Shown: positions 23,275-35,568 of the stretch, piece after piece | How positions within the stretch are numbered: position 1 is the stretch's first letter | How the letters are laid out: every line of letters starts with the position of its first letter | NCBI GenBank assembly: GCA_022393335.1 | Contig: JAJEKB010020357.1 | Span: 124,296-188,295, forward strand | DNA: 64,000 bases | Source of the DNA: Macrotrachela quadricornifera | Lineage: Eukaryota; Rotifera; Eurotatoria; Philodinida; Philodinidae | Direction of reading: 5' to 3' | Notes under the pieces: generated by a model | The model's input: only the letters and a program-made list of their open reading frames with translations | Database searches by the model: none | Told to the model about the DNA's origin: nothing | Program-made: the position numbers and the translations under genes

Positions 23275-25053
23275 TTAGAAAGAATACAATGATATTTCTT
23301 TTTCCTGTTTTTTCATACATTTTTGATGAAATTGTTCGACAATATCCATTTGCTCCTTAATCGAATAAATTTTACTGATATTTTTGATTGATGTATAAAT
23401 ATGTGGTATATCGATCAAGTTTTCATTTGACACTGGATTGTTCCGTCGTTCTTTATATTTCTCTTCTAATTGTTTCATTTTATCACACAATATTAAATTA
23501 AAACATTTTCCGTCTTTTAATGAGCCAAGTTCATTTTCTTCTTTAATCATTCGATTTAAAAGAGATAAAATTGGATCATTTGAGTCTGATGTCTGAGTAG
23601 TATATACAAAAATAATACCGAATTCTAAAACAGCCTTTTTAAGTTGTTCTAAATTCGACTGCATTTCCACATACAATTGTTCATTAATTTGAATCGAATT
23701 TTCATATTTCAATTCATAATCAACATTAATATGTCTTTGACGACTACATGGACACCAATTACATTTGTCTGAAAAAATATGTAGTTCATCTAACCGAATC
23801 CAAAAGCCATTGTATTGTTCAACAGGAGATTTACATTTAGTACAAAGAGTCGAAGGATGAGAAAGAATAGTAGGACAAAGTTTTATTGATTGATTTGATG
23901 AATTTTGTTTGTATAATATAATATTTCGAAAAATATTTCGTATAGTTTCTAATATTGGTCGAATCATTTGAGTAATTTGAAATTGAGCATATTCAATGGA
24001 TTTCCATTCTTCTTTTGGATAAGGCTTCATTTCATTACAAATATATTTTAAAAGACGATTTGATTCTTTCACTGAAATCACCCAACTTCTTGTACATACA
24101 TCTTTTTGATAATCATCAAATTCAATATTATTAAGTCGAGCAATTAAATATCGAAATGATTTATTATCAAAACAAAAAGTATTTGTTTTTGTAAATGGAA
24201 CATTTTTGATTGAATGTGATTCAAGCATTTTTTTAAGTAAATGTCCTGTATTACCAGGTGCATAAAATGTTGTTCGAGTATTAGTAAAACAAAAGATAAT
24301 ATTATTTCGAATATTTTCACCTAAAAATTGTAATAATTGAGTGAAATATGAACGAAAAACAATATTTAAACTTGATTCATTTGATTTTAAAAGAATACAA
24401 ATAGCGTTTAAATGTGAAAAATTATTAATAAATGATAGAATATGTTGCATATTGAAATCATCTTGATCAAATCCACGAATATCTCCCATTCCAGGTGTAT
24501 CAATTAATCTTATTTTAATTTGATTATGGATGGTAAAGATATATGATCTACATTGTTGAGTAATAGATTGACCTGGATGATGATAATCTTCATTAGAATC
24601 TTCTTCTCCAAGTGTAACAATTTTTTCTTGAAAATCATCACCAAATGTCATAAGAAATGAAACAGGTATAAGCACAATTGATTGATTAGAATGAGCTTCA
24701 TCAAGAGTTTTAAATGTAAGATAATTAACAATTGCATTAATAAATGTTGATTTTCCAACGCCAGATTCTCCAAGAAGAAGAACATTAATAAAATTATTTG
24801 ATGAATGACTTGATTTATCGAAAGATGATTTTCTTTTCGATGATACAGAAGGGCTTTTTGTAGGCGTCGAAAAATAAGAAGTTGAACATTCGTCATTCTT
24901 TTGAACAATATCAGATAATAATTGTTTAAAGTCTGTACATTTCTGCGAACGTTTCAGTTTGTTAATGGATGTTGGCACAGAAGTATTAACGTGTGCTGAA
25001 CTAGTATCTGCTAATCTCTCAGGCTGATGTGATGTTGAACGCCCAACACCCAT
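23275..25053 (-). CDS. Single-exon AIG1/septin-like GTPase of unknown role
   Basis: An intronless gene of 592 residues. A Ser/Thr-rich head (1-87) precedes a P-loop GTPase domain. G1 is GESGVGKST (about 95-103), followed by a Thr-containing switch region near 161-165 (GQSIT). G3 is DTPGMGD (185-191), and TNTR (257-260) sits at the G4 position in place of the usual N/TKxD. The C-terminal half is helical and contains paired cysteines (LCTKCKSP and CNWCPCS, about 400-440) that could bind zinc. The G domain is closest in style to AIG1/IRG/septin-type GTPases. Related proteins with a Cys-containing C-terminal region (I recall DUF8206) are common in rotifers and fungi. The cellular role is unknown. 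An altered G4 motif may change nucleotide specificity. Confidence 0.78.
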   Translation of the reverse strand: MGVGRSTSHQPERLADTSSAHVNTSVPTSINKLKRSQKCTDFKQLLSDIVQKNDECSTSYFSTPTKSPSVSSKRKSSFDKSSHSSNNFINVLLLGESGVGKSTFINAIVNYLTFKTLDEAHSNQSIVLIPVSFLMTFGDDFQEKIVTLGEEDSNEDYHHPGQSITQQCRSYIFTIHNQIKIRLIDTPGMGDIRGFDQDDFNMQHILSFINNFSHLNAICILLKSNESSLNIVFRSYFTQLLQFLGENIRNNIIFCFTNTRTTFYAPGNTGHLLKKMLESHSIKNVPFTKTNTFCFDNKSFRYLIARLNNIEFDDYQKDVCTRSWVISVKESNRLLKYICNEMKPYPKEEWKSIEYAQFQITQMIRPILETIRNIFRNIILYKQNSSNQSIKLCPTILSHPSTLCTKCKSPVEQYNGFWIRLDELHIFSDKCNWCPCSRQRHINVDYELKYENSIQINEQLYVEMQSNLEQLKKAVLEFGIIFVYTTQTSDSNDPILSLLNRMIKEENELGSLKDGKCFNLILCDKMKQLEEKYKERRNNPVSNENLIDIPHIYTSIKNISKIYSIKEQMDIVEQFHQKCMKKQEKEISLYSF

Positions 25054-25964
25054 TCTAAGTAAGAAGCTTGTAAGTCAAAGTTTGTTTTATGCAAATCTAA
25101 AATAATACAAACAAAACAATTTAAGTGACCTTTGAAATGTTCGTTGAGTAAGTTCTTGAACTTTAGTCAAAGAAGCATATCTCATTAAACTTTTTAACGA
25201 ATTTTAATATTATATAAAAATAAAAGATTTCTATGATGTATAATTATTCAAGTTGCATTCAACACAATAATAATTTTGCCTTTTTTTTCTTCGTAGAAAA
25301 ATGTTAATATTAAAATATTAAAATGTTAAAGCACCTTTCTTTATCTTCAAAATATAGGCAATAATTCACATTTTCATTACAAATATTTACTAAAACTAGA
25401 AATAAAACTTGTAGATGACTTTCATCTATCATTCTTATCTTTCACAATCATACAAAAACACATGCAATAGTCCGATTATTAATTTTTTTGTTGCCTTTGT
25501 AAAAAAATTTTATGCAGATAAAGTATGATAGAAAGAATAAAAACACAGATATTTTTCAACATCATCATACCTGTAAAAAATAAGAATAAAAATTAGTTAA
25601 CAAATATATAAGAATCACGTGTGTCGGAAAAACAAAAAAACACACCATAGTTTCGATTTTCAATGTAGCTATAATCAATTCTGACAATAAACGCATACTG
25701 TTGTGAACTTTATCCAAAAAATTTTATAAATTGATATAATTCAGATTAAAATGAACATATTATGTTATTTTTTATCATCACAAATCATTTATTACAAATG
25801 ACAATTTAATAAAAATCCTTCTTGAAAACACAATTATTAATCATAATCTATTCAAATTTTGTAATTCATATATATTAAGCATATTTTCACATTAAATATG
25901 AAACCTTTATTATATAAAATAGCATTACAAAAAACAGGTTCGAAAAAAAAGAAAAAAAATACCT
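25054..25964. other. Intergenic, no gene seen
   Basis: AT-rich spacer. A GTAAGT-like site just upstream of the GTPase ATG (about 25070) and acceptor-like sites farther out could mark an untranslated leader exon. Confidence 0.4.
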
Positions 25965-26910
25965 CTAATCTAATTTTATTAAAGACGGAAAAACTCTTGC
26001 AGCATTTTGACCAAAAAAAAGAGCACGAACTTTTTCAATCAAACTCAAGTTATTAAGACTATCAAGAGCTTTAACAGGAGTAATCATCGGATGATTATTA
26101 CCAAATAAAACTTTATTATGTTCATGAGTACGCATGCATTCAATTAAAACATAAGGATAGCGTTGAATTGTATAAGCTGATATATCAATATAAATATTTG
26201 CATGTTTTATTGCTACAGTAATTGCTTCTTCAGCCCATAGCACAATAGTTAAATCAGGAAAATCAAGTGCTACTTGATCAAAATAAATTGGTCGACCAAC
26301 TTCCGATGGGATAAATACAGCAGATGACCAATTTGTGTACAAAATGGAATATTCATTTCACAACAAGCAATATATACTGGATAGAATCATTTATCAGTTG
26401 GAGGTATTTGAAATAACTAAGGAAGAATACGAATTGCTTTAAAATGAAATATTTCAATACGTTGACGAATTTTATGCATAATTAACATAGGACGCTTTGT
26501 ATTAACTGAAGTAACGCCAATTAATCGTCCATTTGATTGTGAAACAAAATTAAATCATTATCTTATTAGGAGCATACCAAGCACTAATTAACATATGATC
26601 AACATCACCAGCATCAAGTGTATCTATTGTTGAAGTTACACTTGCTGTTTCACTATAAGTAGCTGCTTTTGTCCAAGGACGTAAGCTATCAAAAACAGAA
26701 TCCTGAAATATGACGTAATGTTAGATGTTGAACCCAAGCATCGATAATTATTAACTGTTTAGTTTCGGTAGTTTTATTAATAGAAAAACTTTTAATACTA
26801 TTTCGTTGTTGAACTTGAATATTTGAAAGATTGAAATTTATATGACATAATATTGAATATGAACATGAAGAAAATTGAATAATTTGATATCTAATTGACA
26901 AAATTTGCAT
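25965..26910 (-). pseudogene. Amidohydrolase (ACMSD-like) pseudogene
   Basis: Read from 26910 downward, the pieces spell an amidohydrolase-2 family protein. They are LIIIDAWVQH, then (frame changed) SVFDSLRPWT, then VDHMLISAWYAPN, then (frame changed) NGRLIGVTSVN with two in-frame stops after FKAIRILP and PPTDK. Next comes ACCEMNIPFCTQIGH, then (frame changed) PSEVGRP..FDQVALDFPDLTIV, and finally KVLFGNNHPMITP near the end. The GGHIGYPW-type block expected after LTIV, which carries a metal-ligand His, is missing. At least three frame changes, two stops and one deletion make this a dead copy. The longest intact piece is 26342-25965. The family decarboxylates or hydrolyses small aromatic acids and is mostly bacterial, so ancestral horizontal transfer is plausible. 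No protein is reconstructed here. Confidence 0.8.
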
Positions 26911-28845
26911 TGTTCATCTATAATTTTAATAATACAACATATTATTTAACTTTTTAGTTTAGATATTTTTATTGTTTCGAAATAAACGTATGGATAATGT
27001 TCAAGTAATAATTAAAGAAATATCGCTTGATGAGTATATATGCTATTCAATATTAAGAATATAAATAAATAGAGACAAACACCCTCAAAATTGAACCTCC
27101 CTCATGTATTATCTCCTACTCTCATCCACATCATTAACTCCTTCACTATCACCGACATCCTCAATACATGAGAGGGATTTGATAAGTGCATTTGCTCCAA
27201 TAAACAAATATTAGTATAAGTTTTATAAAAATTTTTATTTAATAAAATAAAATTGTTTATAATGAAACAAAATGTGAGGAACAATTCTAGGCTGTACAAT
27301 TAACAAGACTAAATATGTTTTAAAGATTGTATCCGCATCTTTTTGCTTACATTTGAGAATATCATCCTTACAGAAACACATTTCATAACTATCATTGTGC
27401 CAAGGAATATATTCTACGCATAAAACAAAATTGTTGACACTTATATTAAACGATGAACGTCCTTTCATATAATTACATCAAGGAATACATTTTCTATAGA
27501 CGGCAAAGATTAATAAAACTTACATTAAGCGATGAACACACGTTCATATTACATTACATCGTGGATCTCATCATTTTAACATTATAAGATCAATCTAGTG
27601 TACGTATGATACTATCGTCTTTTTGAATGAAACTCATTATCTTTTTCCGTCTCTTTGTTTTGTCTTTTAATTCATCATTGAATAAGTTATTACGGCTTTG
27701 TGCTGTGCGATTATCCTCCCATATCAATATCTGTCGAGTTCAAAATGTTTTATTTTTCGTTATAATCATACTGAAAGTTGACCAGAAATTGTGATAACAC
27801 TATTGGTAGTTTTATGAATCAACTAAAATTAAAGAGTTTGTTGTATGAATAAGTAGTTTAATGTCCTGTCTAAATCATTTTCAACTAAAAAATATTTTAA
27901 AAAATAGAGGTAGTATCAAACTTGAAAGTTAAATTCAAGTAATCAACTATTTTCTTTCTTCTACCCTTGTGCATCTTGGATTTTCACTCAAAGAATTGCC
28001 CCTTCACCCGTAGCTGTCCCTGTAAAGTGTACTCATCTGTCTTCTTAAGTTGTGTGTTTGAATATTTGCATTCAAGTTTCAAGTATTACGTACATGAAAC
28101 TATTAGAATTACTAAAGACTAAACTACATAAATCATTGATATTCAATAAGATCCTGTGTTTTTTTTAACTACAGTTAATCTTTATTTTACTATGAATCTA
28201 AAGAATTCATATAATTTTGTGTTTTTCACTATTTTTGCTCAATAAGAGATTAAATAAATTTCAGTGAAATTACTAATATTGAAAGAAAACTTTAACTTTT
28301 TCATATAACAAATCCTTTCATTTGACAAAACACAAGAATCATCGTTGATTGAATTTTTGAAAATTCATTATTATTAAAACCTCGATATAGCTAGAAACAT
28401 TAATGCATGACTTTACATTTAGTATCTTATTGATAAATGCATCTATTCTTCAAACTTCATTCAATAATTCTCTATAATAGGAGAGAAAATTTTAATATTA
28501 CAAGTATTTATATGATAGCATGTAATTTAGATATATAAAATTTTGTATCTCTCTAAAGTAAAATTTTATGATTGACGAGATTTTATTTGAAGATAATGCT
28601 ATTCTAGCTTTAATTATCATTACAATTCTAAAATAAAATTGTTGATCTTCAATGCCATAGATGATTGTATGAGTAGTCTTCTCTCTTTACTTAACAATAG
28701 GCCATCTTATTTTAAAAAAAGATATACTAGTTCAACAACATAATAAGTTGTATTTATAACAAATAAAAATAGCTTGAATACGAAGAATAGCTACAAAACA
28801 CAAGAATGAGTTTATAAAAGTTTTCGTTCAATAACTTTAATACGT
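26911..28845. other. Intergenic, no gene seen
   Basis: AT-rich spacer of about 1.9 kb. It contains a degenerate direct repeat of roughly 45 bp (27447-27493 and 27525-27570, sharing CGATGAAC and TTCATAT). An inverted 12-bp pair related to CCCTCATGTATT lies near 27092 and 27160. No exon was recognised. Confidence 0.45.
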
Positions 28846-29542
28846 TTAATGCTCATTGGTACTGGTAGCAGCATATTTATGTGTATTAAGATGAACTCCA
28901 TTGCCGACTTGTTCTACTGTTGAATATCGTCCAGCAACAAAAGCTGATAAAGATAAAGCTATATAAGCAAATATAACAGCGGCAAGCATTGAACGTGATG
29001 AATGTGAATTGATCAATTTGTGTGAACCATAATCGACTAAACTGGCTGTCATTAATACGCATCCAATGAATATTATTAAAGGAGTAATAAAACGACGATC
29101 ACTTGCTTTTGGTACTTCAAGAGCCGAGAAAATACCGCCAACTAATAAAAATAAAATACCCAATAAACCAACGATAAATGTTGTTGGTTGAAAGAAAGCA
29201 AAGCATGATTCACCAGTTTTGCACATTTGAAAAAGACCCTATAAAATGTTTTAAGAAAATAAGTAAAATAAGAAACAAAAATAAATAAAATTTATGGAAG
29301 TATTAAATAGGAGAACAACATTAATTTAATATTTATTTTATGAAACTGAGAAATACAATACGTACGTTCCAAATATAGCCATACTCATGATCAACAACTA
29401 ATTTTCCAACCTGAATTGTCTGAACAGCAGGTTTGATTGTCCAATAATTAGTACCAAGTGCAATAGCACCTAGTATAACTCCCAAGAAAGCACAAATGGC
29501 AGCTAAAATAGCTAAGCGACGGTTAAGTGGTTCGTATGTCAT
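28846..29542 (-). CDS. Claudin/PMP22-superfamily four-pass protein
   Basis: Two exons, 29542-29366 and 29238-28846, join in phase 0 to 189 residues. TM1 lies at about 9-31. The first extracellular loop ends with W58-N-GL-F-Q-M-C65 and C71, a form of the W..GLW..C..C signature of the PMP22/claudin superfamily. The intron falls exactly within this motif. Three further membrane segments follow (about 76-96, 106-125 and 140-160), and the tail is short and polar. Claudin-type proteins form paracellular barriers; others in the superfamily are tetraspan channel subunits or adhesion proteins. There is no classic claudin PDZ-binding C-terminus (ending NEH), so a generic superfamily call is safer than claudin. 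Confidence 0.75.
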
Positions 29543-31211
29543 ATTGATTTCTTGTTATATTAATGATGGCGTATGTAAAATGGAAACTGAAAAGACAAAA
29601 ATACAGATGTATTTCAAAACAAACTGATAAATTCATTTCTATAAGAGAAATAACGATAGAAAAAAGAAAATTTATATCTAAACATGCGATCTGTTTATTG
29701 TACAGTCGATAATAGAGTTGTATTATAAAGATAAAAATATAGTAATGTAAACTTTCCAATAGAACTGTTTTCCTCTATATTGAAAATAAAATCTCGAAAT
29801 TACGGACCAGTGACGTATTTTGAAATTCAAATATTTTCTAACATTTAAAAATAATACAAACTAACGCCACCTGTTGACTAAGATTTACTTTTCCTACACG
29901 AAACTATCTAAATTTTAACTATAATAAAATGATTATTTGGATATTGAACGCATTGTAATAAAAATAATAGACAGCATCTATATTCATAAAATTATTACTA
30001 AAAAATATTTAAATTTCACATAAAAATCATTTATGTATTGTTAGATTTTGATTTAGAAAATGAATTATATTTGCAACAGAATACTTATAAAATTTTGCAT
30101 TATAAAATATTGAATAAGTATATCATACCTTACATTCTTTTTCTGTACATATGATTTAATGACTAGCAAAAGACATTAAAAAAAATTGATTATCCTTTAT
30201 AGTTTTTTGTTCAAAATGTAAGCAGCATGATTTACAAAGCTATTTTAAGCACGCCATTCGAACAAAGTTTCAATACTTCAAAGAAATAGGACCAAAATCT
30301 ATAATATGACTAGTTTTATTTTGCCAAATATTCATTGATTAATTAATTGGTAGACAAGCATAGAAATAATACTCTTTCTCATTGGTATAAATGCAATGCT
30401 AAACCGAGACTTCAATTCTTCGAATATTAAATGCTCTTATCTTCAGTTATGAAGACTTAAAACTGAAAAATATCAAATATTCGATGGGATACATCATCAT
30501 AAATATAGTATAAACATGACCTAATCGTTTGTTTATGTTAGCCACTTATTGAGTATATATCAAGCAGTAAAAATTCTGTTGTCAATGGAACAAATGCATC
30601 GTAAAATAATTCGATTCTTTCTTTTTTTCTTCATTCTATTCTGGCTCTGAATGAATGTCTAATACGATACAAGTGATGCTTGACATTTCGGTACAGACAT
30701 ATTGTCTAGTCTATTCGTACATATTCAATAATATAGAAATAAATCTATTATACTTTCATGATTAATCTTACAATTATCTTTTTATAAAATATCATTATCA
30801 TAAAATTATATCAATCCAATAAATTGTATACACATTACAGACTTATATTATGCAGATATTCTAATTCAACTTATGATTTTTATGAAGAATAAAAGTATAT
30901 GATAAATCTTGATGAAACATCATCAAAATATTAAAGAATTTTAATAAACTATATAAATATATATTGTTTGATTAAATATTTTTATTTCAATATTTATATA
31001 TTAAGTATACATGAATACAGTTTAGACATAATGATATGATTATTGTATATTATCATAAGACACAACATGCATGTATAAGATTGACTGAATGTATATAAAA
31101 AAAAACAAAACAAAACAAAGCAAAAGATGTTGATTAGTGTGTAGAATACACTATGAACTATCTGACAGTATATATGATTGTATAAATATGATAATAATAG
31201 TATATCTGACA
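29543..31211. other. Intergenic, no gene seen
   Basis: AT-rich spacer between two minus-strand genes. It should include the claudin-like gene's promoter and the RYK 3' untranslated region. No coding signal was recognised. Confidence 0.45.
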
Positions 31212-34200
31212 TTAAATGTAACGAGCTAATTGTCCATAAAATTCCACTAATGATTGAAGAAGTGAAGTCATTGATGGACGTTGATCTATTGAAATTATCC
31301 AACAAGCACTCATCAATTTAAATCTATATACAAAGAAAAATAAATCATATTATTATAATAGATTTGATTAAATAATAATGGCTTACAATGAATCAGGACA
31401 ATTCATTGGTTGTACAAGACGATGATTATTTTGTAGATGTGTTACTAAATTGCATGATTCAATTTCAGCATAGGGTTGTAAACCACGACTCATCAATTCC
31501 CAGAGAAGAACACCATATGACCACTAGTATAAAACAAAATAAGTAAAATAAATAATTAAATGAAGAACATGAACGAAACTTACAACATCTGAAGCTGTAG
31601 AAAAACGTCGATCATTAATTGATTCAATAGCCATAAATTTTAATGGACGACTTTCATTTGACGTATCCGTTGGAAGACAATCATAATCTTGTGGGAAAAG
31701 ATCATGTGACAGAGCATAATCAGTTAATTTCACCGTTAGATCATCCATGACTCTACAAAATTGATTAAAATAAAAAAAATCATTTGAATAAAATAGAATT
31801 AGTAATTGTCGATTTTCACAATTCTTAATAATAGCAATCTATTATTTAATAAAAATCCTAAATAAATTTTTCACTATATCATTCAATGAATAATCAAGTG
31901 TTTATATAAGATAAAGCAAAATTAAAACTTAGATTATTTCTATTGGCAAATTTCAATATCAAATCTGCAGTAAAGACTTTTTGATTATTATTTATTACGA
32001 CATCTCTTTTCTTACAAAATAACATTTGATAAATGATATCTTATTTTTAATATAATCTATTCAAAATTGAACTTATATACACATACATTCTAATTAATAA
32101 TGACTAATAACAGTATTATCCTTCTTCGAATATTCTATATTCGAAATGAAAATATCATAATTAATTTTATATCTTGCAAAAGTCCAGTAAAATAGAACGA
32201 ATAGAAAAAAAGTGTCAGTACGCAAATACGTAGGTCAATTCGAATAAAATAAAGCAAACAAAAGAGATAAGATATTTAAAAAAAATATTATATCATCATT
32301 TAGATTGTATATGTGCTGTTGTAAATAATGTTTTGCTGTTTTTTACCTTCAAGAACATCCCGTAATGATACGTACGTAGGCGTTTTAAATATCTATGCAC
32401 CAGATGCAATCGCTTCTCTTGTCTCTGTTTTTTTTCATTAATATTTTTCTTATTTTTTTAGGGAGAATGATGAAAAAAAATCCCTTTTGACAAGTGGCAC
32501 TACTCCTATTAAATATCAAACAATATATGCTCATGTTATTCGGGATGACAAAATTCAAATTGAGTCGTCAAATGTAGTCGAAACAAATACTAACGATACT
32601 TATCTCCTATTTAATGACGCAATATCCGATCAAGCATATGAAACTGGTATGTAATATACAAATATATTTATATTTGATAATAAAGAATTATTTTTCTTTT
32701 TGTTTTTTTTGAATAAATTAAAGCATGTTTTTCATTCGATGATGTTGATGTAACAACTCCTGTTGTATTCACAACAAAAACTACAAATGGCCATTTTCTA
32801 TTTGAACGTCTTTTTCAACTTAATCATGTCACTGCTATTAATCCTTCTACAACAATTCGAATGCATCAAATTAATCATTCAAAAGCACTTTCATCGAATA
32901 CGGTTGCAATGGCTCGACCATTCGATGAATTTCTTGCAAATCCAGCTATATCTAATAATCCTCTTGATGTACAAAATAATAGTATAATAACAAAATCGGA
33001 CAAAGATTAAATTAATATATATCATTTTTTAAATTACTTACAGACAATTTCGTGTACCAATATCTTTCATTAACATTTTACGTCTATGTAAAAAATGCAA
33101 ACCTTTGGCTATATGTATCGCCATATAAACTAGCTCTTGTGTTGACAACAACTACAATGAAATATAATGATATGAAAAAATTAATTTTCTTTTTCTTTTT
33201 TTATTTTATTAATTACTAACTTGTTTTCGAGCATTTGTACGATTTTGAATAATAAATCGTTTAAGAATTCCTTTATTACTATAAGGATATACAATTAATG
33301 GATATGGTGATAATTCATTTTTGTAGACAATGCCTAATGGACTATTTATATTTGAATGTTTTAATTTAGCAAATAAATAACAATCATGTAACATTTGATT
33401 AAGTTGTAATGATGTTGCTGATGAATTTACAGTTTTACCATAGATATATTGTGTTGAGATATTTATTGATGAATCATTTAAAGAACAATGAAGTAGACGA
33501 CCAAATTTACCTATAAATATAAATGAAAGAAAATATGATCAATTTTGTTTTCTATAAGGAAAAGTAAAGACAACTTTTTTTACATTGAAAATAAAAATTA
33601 CCAAAACTCTAAATCATCAAATTTTGATGGTGTTCAAACTCGATTTTTTTTTTGGATACAAAGGTGAATTAGTTTTTCTTATTGTTCTTTGTAAAATGTA
33701 CAGCTTTTCAAGCTGTATATTTTGGTATAATTTTTTTTAAATACATCGTACTACATGACTGATAACTGATATGCATAATACGGCAATTTAACCTGCGTCA
33801 CTCTTTATGTATATAAATATATTTCGTATTATTTTCGTTTTGATCATATACTATCAATGCTATTTTTTGCAAGTAAATATGAACCATCTGTCACACTAAT
33901 AAAATCAAAAGTGTAAATGACAACCCTTGTATGTAAAATTTTATCTAGGTTATATCGACTTTAATAATAATATGAAAAAGAGATTTTTTTTTGTTTTTAA
34001 AAGAAATAATAATTAACAATATACCTTCCATAATAATTTCATGTAATGTAACTCGATTTTGATCAATAGTAGAATCAGCAAATATTGTTGAAGATAATAA
34101 TTCATCAGCTGTTTTTAAAAAATCATATTGAGTACATGAATATAAGCTAACATCTTCAAAATTAGTCATATCAAATGATACTGGTAATGTTTGATGTTCT

Positions 34201-35249
34201 TGATTATTATCAATCAAACTAAAAAGAAAAAAGAAAATAATAAGATTCTGTTTTTTTGTAATATTCTAAATTGAATAAAATATTTACTTTTCAGATGTTT
34301 TCTTTTTAACTCTTGTCATTCGATAGAGACAAAATAAACTCATAGCTGTACAAAATACAAGTAAAAAAACAATAAGAGCTATCATTAATGAATAAGTTAA
34401 TATAGTAACAATTGTTGTTGATGCAAAATCTCGATAAAGAGCTAAATAATAAGAATAATGAAAACAAAAAAAAAATAGAAGAACATTTTTATTTTTATAA
34501 AAACTTACATTCTTTAATAAGAAAATAATTATTAATTTCATTTGAATTATAAAATTGAGTAAGTAAAGAACGATTAATAAATTCATTTTGACAAAATTTT
34601 AAAAATTTTATATTTATTATCATTGATGTATAATTTGTTGTTGAATTATAAAAACGAAAAAATATTGAACAATTAACTTGATTTAATGATAAACAAGGAA
34701 AGAATATACTAAATGCTATACGAACAAAAAAAGAAGTTATTCTTTTAATCGAAATTTAATTTTTATTCATACTTGATATTTCTCTTGGTACAATCCCTTT
34801 TTCATTTATATTCAATACTGGTCGTAATACAACTTGTTCATCACTTGAACTTGTATTATATTCATAATATAATTTTGGCTTTAATAGAAAGAAAAAAAAA
34901 ATAATAAGTTATATATTAAGTTTTTATTAGTTGTAAATTTAAATAACATACTGTATTAATATCAAATCTATCTTCACTCCAAGTTAATTGAACAAAATGA
35001 ATATTCGAAGGTACTATTAAAGAAGATTTCAATGCTGAATATCGAATTTGATTTTCATGAATAAAATATAACTGATGTTCATTCAAGTCTAAATATTACA
35101 AAAAAAAAAAAATTTTCAAATTATGAAGAAAATATTCAATATATAATACTGAATAATTGTTGAATAGAAATTGAATCAAGATATAAATTAAGTTGAGCAT
35201 TAATTAAATTAATACATAATATTATTAGAAAGATATTCATTTTATTCAT
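31212..35249 (-). CDS. RYK: RYK/Derailed-type Wnt receptor pseudokinase
   Basis: Eleven exons: 35249-35150, 35088-34952, 34878-34773, 34715-34509, 34441-34288, 34218-34025, 33510-33221, 33151-33042, 31752-31584, 31523-31387 and 31323-31212, giving 571 residues. A signal peptide (1-18) is followed by a WIF Wnt-binding domain (about 20-165) with FPC and KFCQ cysteines, one membrane segment (about 193-222), and a kinase-like domain (about 290-565). The Gly loop is EGKFGRL and the beta-3 Lys lies in YGKTV (about K324). The catalytic loop reads MKDIGTRN instead of HRDLAARN, and DFG is replaced by DYA (about 444-446), as RYK has DNA. The signatures ALSHDLFPQDY and LMSACW are specific to RYK. RYK receptors guide axons and relay Wnt5 signals without kinase activity. 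The 1.29-kb intron 8 holds an antisense gene. Confidence 0.95.
32328..33010 (+). CDS. Hypothetical protein nested antisense in a RYK intron
   Basis: Three exons, 32328-32371, 32462-32646 and 32724-33010, have good donors (GTACGT, GTATGT) and T-rich acceptors. They join in phase to 171 residues. The protein starts MFCCFLPSR, a possible palmitoylation site, and is otherwise soluble and polar. It has a YLLFNDA segment and a conserved-looking FDDVDVTTPVVFTTK block, with no recognised domain. Third-position AT preference and intron lengths match neighbouring real genes, which argues that it is coding. It lies wholly inside RYK intron 8 on the opposite strand, and its stop codon is only 31 bp from the RYK exon ending at 33042. 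Function unknown. It could be lineage-specific. Confidence 0.7.
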
Positions 35250-35568
35250 AAAAAAAAAACGTACAATTCCCTTCTCATACATTCATAATTCATATGAACA
35301 ATATTTTATTTTCGTATTGGTGTAAAAAAATAGAGAGCGCTGTAAATTATTTTAAATCTCATTGGTTAAATATTTGATTAAACAAAGATCATCTATCCAT
35401 CATTCATTCATTTCAGTCAATTTATAAAATAAATAAATTATATTTTTTTTTATATTATGTGTCACTAAATAAATTCATTTTGTAATAATTTTATATTGGT
35501 TAGAAAATTTTTTAGTTATATAAAACTAATACATATATATACAAGTGAATTTTTAAAATCTAAATATC
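35250..35568. promoter_or_regulatory. Divergent RYK/XRN1 promoter interval
   Basis: This 319-bp gap separates the RYK and XRN1 start codons. It carries three ATTGG pentamers, the inverted CCAAT box, at 35316-35320, 35361-35365 and 35495-35499. CCAAT boxes are typical of bidirectional housekeeping promoters. The function is inferred from position and motif only. Confidence 0.4.
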
